64,000 nt of DNA from contig NZ_SUMC01000009.1 of NCBI RefSeq assembly GCF_005047355.1, positions 62,001-126,000 on the forward strand. The letters run 5' to 3'. Within the stretch, counting starts at the first letter, position 1, and each line of letters begins with the position of its first letter. Both the position numbers and the translations under genes were made by a program. Origin of the DNA: Actinacidiphila oryziradicis. Lineage in GTDB: Bacteria; Actinomycetota; Actinomycetes; Streptomycetales; Streptomycetaceae. The notes under the pieces are model-generated. The model was not told the DNA's origin. It saw only the letters and a list, made by a program, of their open reading frames with translations, and made no database searches. Positions 59,172 through 64,000 of the stretch are shown piece after piece.

Positions 59172-59390
59172 TCAGTAGAGGGGTTCCTCGTTCAACACGA
59201 CGGAGCGCATGGTTGCGATGATGTCGCGCCAATTCGCCCTCGTGTCACTCAGTGAATGCTCACCGGCTCGTGCGATCTCATAGACGCGCCGGCGGCGCCA
59301 TGTCGTCTCGCCCCAGACGCTGCTGACCAGCCCGGCTGTCTCCAGCCGGTGCAAAGCCGGATACACGGTCCCGGAAAGCGGATCAACCGG
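59172..59390 (-). pseudogene. PadR-family regulator, N-terminally truncated
   Basis: On the minus strand the frame encodes SGTVYPALHRLETAGLVSSV, WRRRRVYEIARAGEHSLSD and RANWRDIIATMRSVV. This is the second half of a PadR winged helix. The first helices are absent: upstream in frame is a stop, then a 9-bp minisatellite. A GTG at 59366 could start a 64-residue product but without a complete HTH. A disabled regulator is the simplest reading. Confidence 0.55.
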
Positions 59391-59400
59391 TCAACCTTGT

Positions 59401-59477
59401 CCTCACTGTCCTCACTGTCCTCACTGCCCTCACTGCCCTCACTGCCCTCACAGCCCTCACAGCCCTCACAGCCCTCA
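59401..59477. repeat. 9-bp minisatellite (CCTCACTGT/CCTCACTGC/CCTCACAGC)
   Basis: There are eight full units plus a partial one, arranged in blocks: two CCTCACTGT, three CCTCACTGC, three CCTCACAGC. It is followed at 59499-59520 by short GTGTCC repeats. It sits exactly where the N-terminal part of the PadR gene should be. The rest of 59391-59901 has no supported gene. Confidence 0.85.
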
Positions 59478-59901
59478 CGCAGTACCACGATGATGGCGGG
59501 TCCGTGTCCGTGTCCGTGTCCCGGTCTTCGGTCGAGGACGCAAGCAACCTCCCGTCCAGGTTGCCCCAGAGTTCCTCCGGCTGCATACTTGGCGGCTATA
59601 GATGTTGGCAGGGGGGTGTCGACGCTGATATAAGCGGAATCCGTCGTACCGCCGTTGTGCTGTGGAGGCAAGCGGTGTACGGTGAAGGGTTTGCGAAGCA
59701 TCTAAAGGATGTCAGCATGCCCAGGCTCGCTATCCAGATCCTTCCCTCGGAGGAGACGCTATGCGTCCTTCCGGTGGATGGTGTCCGATAGCTCAAAGAG
59801 TCTACAGTGGCCACCGAGGGCGCCCATCCCAATGCACGCTAGAAATTGACTGATTACTGAGGTCACATCGCTTCAACGACCAAGGTGAATCACGTTTCTC
59901 G

Positions 59902-60948
59902 GTGACCAATGATGACATTGGCTGGCTTAACTCTGGGGGAGCTTTGGCTGCCATGCTCGTTCGTCTTACGATGCTCTTACCGTTGGCGCTCGGTGTACCC
60001 GGCGGCAGGCTGCTTGCACGGCGCTGGCCGCAGCACCGCTTGCTGCTCTGGTGCAGCAGCTCGTGCCTGGGGCTGACCGTGTATCTCATGCTAGCGGACT
60101 TGATCCCCGTCGGCCCGTACGCGTCACTCCGCTGGTCGGGGAAACTCATGACCATACTGCCGTTCTTCGTCCTGCTGTACGTTCCTGCCTGGTCGGCTGC
60201 TTGGTTCCGGCCAAGGAGCGAGGCCGCGAAGCCGGAGCAGGCCGTGCCTGTGGCGCCGTTGACCGAACATGCGGAGCTCGCGAGCCTGTTGCACGACACC
60301 GTGGGGCAGGGCCTGACAGCCATCGCCCTGCAGGTGCGGAACGCGTCCAAGGGCGAGGACGGCCGGCAGCTGCAGGTGATCGATCAGGTCACTATGCACA
60401 CGATGACCGAGTTGCGCAGTGTCATCACCCAACTGCGCCATGGATCACGCGAGTCGAGTGCGGTTGTCGAAGAAGGCCTCATCGACGTGGTGAATCGTTT
60501 CCGCGGTATCGGCCTCGCGGTCGAGTTCCTTGCCTCGGGCTCCGAGGAGCAGCTGCCGCCGTCGCTGCGAAAGGTGATCGTCCGGGTCGCCAGGGAAGCG
60601 TTGAGCAATTCGATGAAGTACGCACCGAACGCCGCCGTTTCGGTCGACTTCGAGGTCTCGACGCGGACCAGGCTCCGGGTGCGGTCGAGCTGCGAAGTGC
60701 CTCTGCTCAGCGGTTTCGCCGGCCGGGCCGGTCCGCAGCGCTGGCTGCCGTGGGCCGGCGGGGGTCATGGCACCCGCATGATGCAACGGCTCGTGACCCA
60801 GCAGGGGGGGCTTTTGTACATCGGCTCCGATCAGCAGGATTTCACCGTGGCGATCACATTTCCGCGCGACGACCTCGGTGAAGAGCAAGCGGCATCCGCA
60901 CCGGTCAGCGGCACGGCGTGCGCTGGCGACCTTCGGTCAGCAGGCTGA
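59902..60948 (+). CDS. Sensor histidine kinase (HisKA_3) next to LuxR regulator, degenerate ATP site
   Basis: The 348-residue kinase has three or more N-terminal helices, then HisKA_3 with LASLLHDTVGQGLTAIALQV (His). Its HATPase has VAREALSNSMKYAPNAAVSV and a late GGGHGTRMMQRLV. The Asp-Gly box that binds adenine is not recognisable (VRSSCEVPLL in its place), so catalytic competence is doubtful. A TTA codon is present at 59977. The GTG at 59902 is tentative; ATG at 59953 is an alternative. It is paired with the response regulator downstream and is probably a cluster-linked signalling system. Confidence 0.8.
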   Translation: MTNDDIGWLNSGGALAAMLVRLTMLLPLALGVPGGRLLARRWPQHRLLLWCSSSCLGLTVYLMLADLIPVGPYASLRWSGKLMTILPFFVLLYVPAWSAAWFRPRSEAAKPEQAVPVAPLTEHAELASLLHDTVGQGLTAIALQVRNASKGEDGRQLQVIDQVTMHTMTELRSVITQLRHGSRESSAVVEEGLIDVVNRFRGIGLAVEFLASGSEEQLPPSLRKVIVRVAREALSNSMKYAPNAAVSVDFEVSTRTRLRVRSSCEVPLLSGFAGRAGPQRWLPWAGGGHGTRMMQRLVTQQGGLLYIGSDQQDFTVAITFPRDDLGEEQAASAPVSGTACAGDLRSAG

Positions 60949-60969
60949 GCCATGATGGGGGACAGGACG

Positions 60970-61686
60970 ATGGATCAGATCGACGTACTTATTGTGGACG
61001 ATCATCCGCTTGTGCGCAGCGGCGTGCGCTCGGCCATCGCGGACGAATTAGACATCAATGTCGTCGGAGAGGCCGACAGTGGTTTACTCGCCATCCAGAT
61101 GGTGCGCGTGCTCAAGCCTGATGTGGTGCTCATGGACGTGTCGCTGCCGCCGGGGATCAACGGTCTTGTGGCCAGCCAGTCGATATCGAACGACGACACT
61201 GTGCCGGACACGAAGATTGTGATGCTCAGTGTGGACGCCGACGACGACACGCTGTTCGAGGCTCTACGGTGCGGGGTGAGTGGATTCCTGCTGAAGGACA
61301 CGCCCCCCGAGAAGATCGTTGACGCGGTCCGCACCGTGGCACGCGGCGGTTCCGTGCTGTCCCCCAGCCTCACGGCGACGGTCATCACCGAGTTCGCCAG
61401 GCGGCCGACGGTCAACCGCTCGCACGAGGTGGGGTTGGAGCAGCTCACCTCACGGGAGTTCGACGTGTTCAAGCTGCTCGTGTGCGGATACCACAACGAG
61501 GAGATCGCCAAGATCCTCGTAGTTGCGGAGAGCACCGTGAAGTCCCATGTGCAGCGGCTCTACGACAAGCTCGGTGTGCGCGACCGGGTGCAGGTCGTGA
61601 TCTACGCCTACGAGCACGGGCTGATCGTGATGGGCCAGTCCGGGTGGCAGCAGGTGGAGTCGGCCTGCTGGCCCGATCGGGTCTGA
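60970..61686 (+). CDS. LuxR/NarL-family response regulator, bldA-dependent (TTA codons)
   Basis: The 238-residue regulator has a receiver domain (VLIVDDHPLVRSGVRSAI, Asp in VVLMDVSLPPG, Lys in GFLLKDTPPEK) and a LuxR HTH (LTSREFDVFKLLVCGYHNEE then IAKILVVAESTVKSHVQRLY). Two TTA codons lie at residues 27 and 39 of the ATG at 60970, so full expression should need the bldA tRNA. GGGGGACAGG precedes this ATG; another ATG at 60952 is possible. It is the likely pathway activator for the adjacent polyketide cluster (inference from position). Confidence 0.88.
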   Translation: MDQIDVLIVDDHPLVRSGVRSAIADELDINVVGEADSGLLAIQMVRVLKPDVVLMDVSLPPGINGLVASQSISNDDTVPDTKIVMLSVDADDDTLFEALRCGVSGFLLKDTPPEKIVDAVRTVARGGSVLSPSLTATVITEFARRPTVNRSHEVGLEQLTSREFDVFKLLVCGYHNEEIAKILVVAESTVKSHVQRLYDKLGVRDRVQVVIYAYEHGLIVMGQSGWQQVESACWPDRV

Positions 61687-61709
61687 GCGGCGCGATGTGT
61701 GGCCGTGCC

Positions 61710-62165
61710 TCATGTGGTGTCTGCGGTGACGAAGCGTTCCAGGAGTGCACAGAAGGTGGACTGCTCGTCCTCGCTCAGGCAGTCCAGCAGCCGGGCGGCC
61801 ACGCTGTCCGCGATACGTCCTGCCTCGGCGTGCAGAGCTCTGCCCGTCTCGGTGAGTTCGACGGCGTAGGCGCGGCGGTCGGCGGGCGACGGGCGGCGTA
61901 CGGCCAAGCCGCGCGCCTCCAGGTCGTCCACGGTGCGGACCATCCCGGACTTGTCGCTGCCGGTGCGGTCGATGAGTTCGCGCTGGCTGAGGGAGCCATG
62001 CAGGCCGAGGCTGAGCAGCACGCCGTAGTGGCGTCCCTCGATGGCCAGCGGGCGCAGTGCCTCGGTGAATTCGCGGCTGGCGCGCCGGTGGGCGAAACGA
62101 AGCAGCGGGCCGATGCGGGTGGCCTGCGCTCCGCCGGCTCCGTGGGGGGCAGCGTCTGGAGTCAT
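61710..62165 (-). CDS. MarR-family transcriptional regulator
   Basis: The 151-residue winged-helix regulator has GRHYGVLLSLGLHGSLSQREL, IDRTGSDKSGMVRTVDDLEA and the wing RRPSPADRRAYAVELTETGR. It is divergent from a small membrane protein and multicopper oxidase, which it may control. MarR proteins usually respond to phenolic ligands, so a link to the aromatic polyketide is conceivable. It converges on the response regulator with a 23-bp gap. Confidence 0.9.
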   Translation of the reverse strand: MTPDAAPHGAGGAQATRIGPLLRFAHRRASREFTEALRPLAIEGRHYGVLLSLGLHGSLSQRELIDRTGSDKSGMVRTVDDLEARGLAVRRPSPADRRAYAVELTETGRALHAEAGRIADSVAARLLDCLSEDEQSTFCALLERFVTADTT

Positions 62166-62261
62166 CGATATCCAGCGTAACGTAATCGCAAGATGGTTTC
62201 AGTTGGTACTGTCTCATTCATTCCTAATGGGAATCTGCGCATGACTGACGGGGAGCTGTTG

Positions 62262-62684
62262 ATGAACGAGGAACGACCGCAGATACGGCGATGGGCCCGC
62301 CTGCTCTTCCGGACCGTGGTGACCTGCGAGGCCGTCCTCGCCCTGGGCCAGGCGGTGCTGGCGGGCAGTCTCCTGTCCGGGCACTACGGGGCGCTCGACC
62401 TGCATGCCGCCAACGCGACGGCGACCGGTGTCACCGCGATCGTTCAGACGATCACGGCAGTTCTGCTGTGGCGGCCCGGCGGGGGGCCCGGCTGGCCCGC
62501 CGTGGCGAGCGCCTCGCTCTTCGCCGCCGAGGGTGGGCAGATCGTGATGGGGTACGGGCGGGTGCTGGCCGTCCATGTGCCGCTGGGCGTGATCATCATC
62601 GCCTGCACTCTGCTGATGCTGGTCTGGGCCTGGCGCCCGGCAGCGGACTCCTCCTCCGCTGAGCCCGTCAAGGCGGCGGCATGA
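62262..62684 (+). CDS. Small integral membrane protein
   Basis: The 140-residue protein has about four helices: LLFRTVVTCEAVLALGQAVL, TGVTAIVQTITAVLLW, AVASASLFAAEGGQIVM and VHVPLGVIIIACTLLMLVWA. The ATG at 62262 has GGGGAG upstream; an ATG at 62241 would add seven residues. Its stop overlaps the multicopper oxidase start, so the two are co-translated. Its family is not recognised; it could aid the exported oxidase. Confidence 0.72.
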   Translation: MNEERPQIRRWARLLFRTVVTCEAVLALGQAVLAGSLLSGHYGALDLHAANATATGVTAIVQTITAVLLWRPGGGPGWPAVASASLFAAEGGQIVMGYGRVLAVHVPLGVIIIACTLLMLVWAWRPAADSSSAEPVKAAA

Positions 62685-64000
62685 AGCGGGGGATCGACCG
62701 GCGCCTTTTCCTCAGCGGGGCGCTTCTGGGAGGCGGCGCGATAGCCGCCGGGGGCTGGGCCTGGGCAGGGCAATCGTTGACGCCGGGCCACCCCGGTCTG
62801 CTGCTGCGCAGCGAGGCTCCACTGCCGCGGCCGTACCAGGCGCTCCTTCCCGTGCCCGCTGTGCTCAAGCCCACGCGCACCGACGGCACGACCGACTACT
62901 ACGAGATCACCCAGCGGTCGGCGTCGCTGCGAATCCTTCCTGGTCTGAACACTCCGGCCTGGACCTACGAGGGCTCCTTTCCGGGGCCGACCCTCGTGTC
63001 CCGCTCCGGGCGACGGACGGTGGTGCGGCACCACAACGAACTGCCGCACCCGACGGTGGTCCATCTGCACGGCGGTCACACGCCGTATGACAGTGACGGC
63101 TACCCCACAGCCCTGATCCTGCCCACCGGTGCCCACGCCTCCAGCAGCGGCACTCCTGGGATGGCGGACATGCCGGGCATGGCCCAGGCGCCCCGGCCGG
63201 CCGCCGGGGCACGGACGTACACCTATCCCATGGATCAGCGTGCCGCCACCCTTTGGTACCACGACCACCGCATGGGCTTCACCGGTCCGAACGTCTGGCG
63301 CGGCCTCGCCGGGTTCCATCTGGTCCACGACGACGAGGAGCTGGCCTTGTCGCTGCCGAGCGGCGAACGTGATCTCCCGCTGATGATCGCCGACCGCTCG
63401 TTCGCCGCCGACGGCACCTTCCGCTACCCCGCCCTGGACGCGGCCCAGGGCACCCCCGGAGTCACCGACCCGTATATGGACGGCGTGCTGGGCGACGTCA
63501 TCCTGGTCAACGGCGCGCCCTGGCCGGTGCTGGAGACCCAGCGGCTGCGCTACCGCCTGCGGTTGCTCAACGCTTCCAACGCCCGCCGCTACCGCCTGGC
63601 GCTGGACCCGCAGCCGCCGGGCGGCGGCGGTCTGGTGCAGATCGGCGGCGACGGTGGGCTGCTGGAACGGCCGCTGGCGCACGATGAGTTGGGCATCGCC
63701 CCGGCCGAGCGCTTCGACGTGGTCGTCGACTTCTCCCGTTACCGCCCCGGCACCCGCGTCCGGCTGGTCAACCGGCTCGGCAGCGGCCGTACGGCCGAGG
63801 TCATGCGCTTCGACGTCTCCTCATCCGCCCGGCCCCCGGCCGACGACTCCGCAGTACCGGCACGGCTCTCCACCGTCGCCGCGCTCGACCCGACCCACGC
63901 CGTGGCGACCCGCACCTTCCTCTTCCAACGGTCGTCGGGCGGCACCGGATGGACCATCAACGGCCAGCCCTACCGCCCCGGCCACTCCCTGGCCACCCCC
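62681..64000 (+). CDS. Tat-exported multicopper oxidase, 3' end beyond window
   Basis: The visible 440 residues begin with a Tat-type leader (RGIDRRLFLSGALLGGGAIA). Cupredoxin domain 1 has copper ligands in VVHLHGGHTP and TLWYHDHRMGF; domain 2 follows. The third domain with the remaining copper ligands lies past the window end. The layout matches CotA/phenoxazinone-synthase-like oxidases, which oxidise phenols with O2. A Met-rich insert (GMADMPGMAQ) resembles copper-binding loops of cuprous oxidases. It is coupled to the upstream membrane protein. Confidence 0.9.
   Translation, partial: MKRGIDRRLFLSGALLGGGAIAAGGWAWAGQSLTPGHPGLLLRSEAPLPRPYQALLPVPAVLKPTRTDGTTDYYEITQRSASLRILPGLNTPAWTYEGSFPGPTLVSRSGRRTVVRHHNELPHPTVVHLHGGHTPYDSDGYPTALILPTGAHASSSGTPGMADMPGMAQAPRPAAGARTYTYPMDQRAATLWYHDHRMGFTGPNVWRGLAGFHLVHDDEELALSLPSGERDLPLMIADRSFAADGTFRYPALDAAQGTPGVTDPYMDGVLGDVILVNGAPWPVLETQRLRYRLRLLNASNARRYRLALDPQPPGGGGLVQIGGDGGLLERPLAHDELGIAPAERFDVVVDFSRYRPGTRVRLVNRLGSGRTAEVMRFDVSSSARPPADDSAVPARLSTVAALDPTHAVATRTFLFQRSSGGTGWTINGQPYRPGHSLATP

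Noticed and set aside
59401-59477. CRISPR array or direct-repeat origin
   Set aside because: The 9-bp units are contiguous with no spacers and no cas or replication genes nearby. It is a minisatellite.

Overview
The window looks like a chromosomal segment of a Streptomyces or close relative. It has very high GC with strong third-position GC bias, purine-rich ribosome binding sites, many GTG starts, start-stop overlaps, rare TTA codons, and typical actinobacterial families (GAF-ANTAR, LCP, Tat components, class F sortase, ICMT/UbiA/type III PKS set). All calls were made by reading the sequence. No database search or structure prediction was run.

Layout. 1-7.4 kb is an envelope and magnesium region: the 5' part of an LCP ligase (-), uppP (-), a divergent tatA/tatB-like pair, a membrane protein (-) divergent from arsR-mgtA (+). 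Three promoters here share a 24-bp double half-site (TTGC-N4-TTGCGYAA-N4-GCRA). 7.4-14 kb holds a secreted protein, a PLD-like enzyme, a truncated hydrolase, two GAF-ANTAR regulators, a GNAT protein and a STAS protein. 14.3-18 kb is a compact type III PKS locus (FAD oxidoreductase, ICMT methyltransferase, type III PKS, divergent UbiA prenyltransferase). 18-28.3 kb is accessory DNA: a seven-repeat beta-propeller protein, gene remnants, a 272-bp MITE-like element with perfect terminal repeats and a 5-bp target duplication, a SHOCT remnant, a two-component system with a sortase and its probable substrate, the 3' half of a tRNA-Gly (an att-site scar), a Cys-containing hypothetical protein, a TolB-like secreted protein and a 5'-truncated lectin gene. 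28.3-32.5 kb is an MMPL transporter followed by a DesK/NarL-type two-component pair.

32.75-58.5 kb is a type II (aromatic) polyketide gene cluster. The core is KS-alpha, KS-beta (CLF) and ACP. Around it are three types of cyclase (TcmN-like fused to cupin, TcmI-like, SchA/CurD-like), two ketoreductase-type SDRs, two acyltransferases and a complete dedicated acetyl-CoA carboxylase (fused CT-beta/alpha, BCCP, biotin carboxylase). Tailoring genes are an FAD hydroxylase, two ABM monooxygenases, a DUF1772 anthrone-oxygenase-like protein, a flavin-dependent halogenase and a flavin reductase. A UDP-glucose 6-dehydrogenase, an NAD-epimerase and a glycosyltransferase suggest a hexuronic acid (or derived) sugar. 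Also present are a valine-dehydrogenase-type enzyme, an ACMSD-like amidohydrolase, an MFS exporter and a cation/proton antiporter. The predicted product is a halogenated, glycosylated polycyclic aromatic polyketide, probably of the pentangular/spore-pigment type. I cannot assign it to a known compound. A histidine kinase/LuxR regulator pair at 59.9-61.7 kb is the likely pathway regulator: both genes and the second acyltransferase contain TTA codons, pointing to bldA control.

58.5-59.9 kb holds decayed PadR/HAAS remnants, a 9-bp minisatellite and an AT-rich island. 61.7-64 kb has a MarR regulator (-) divergent from a small membrane protein and a Tat-signal multicopper oxidase that runs off the window end.
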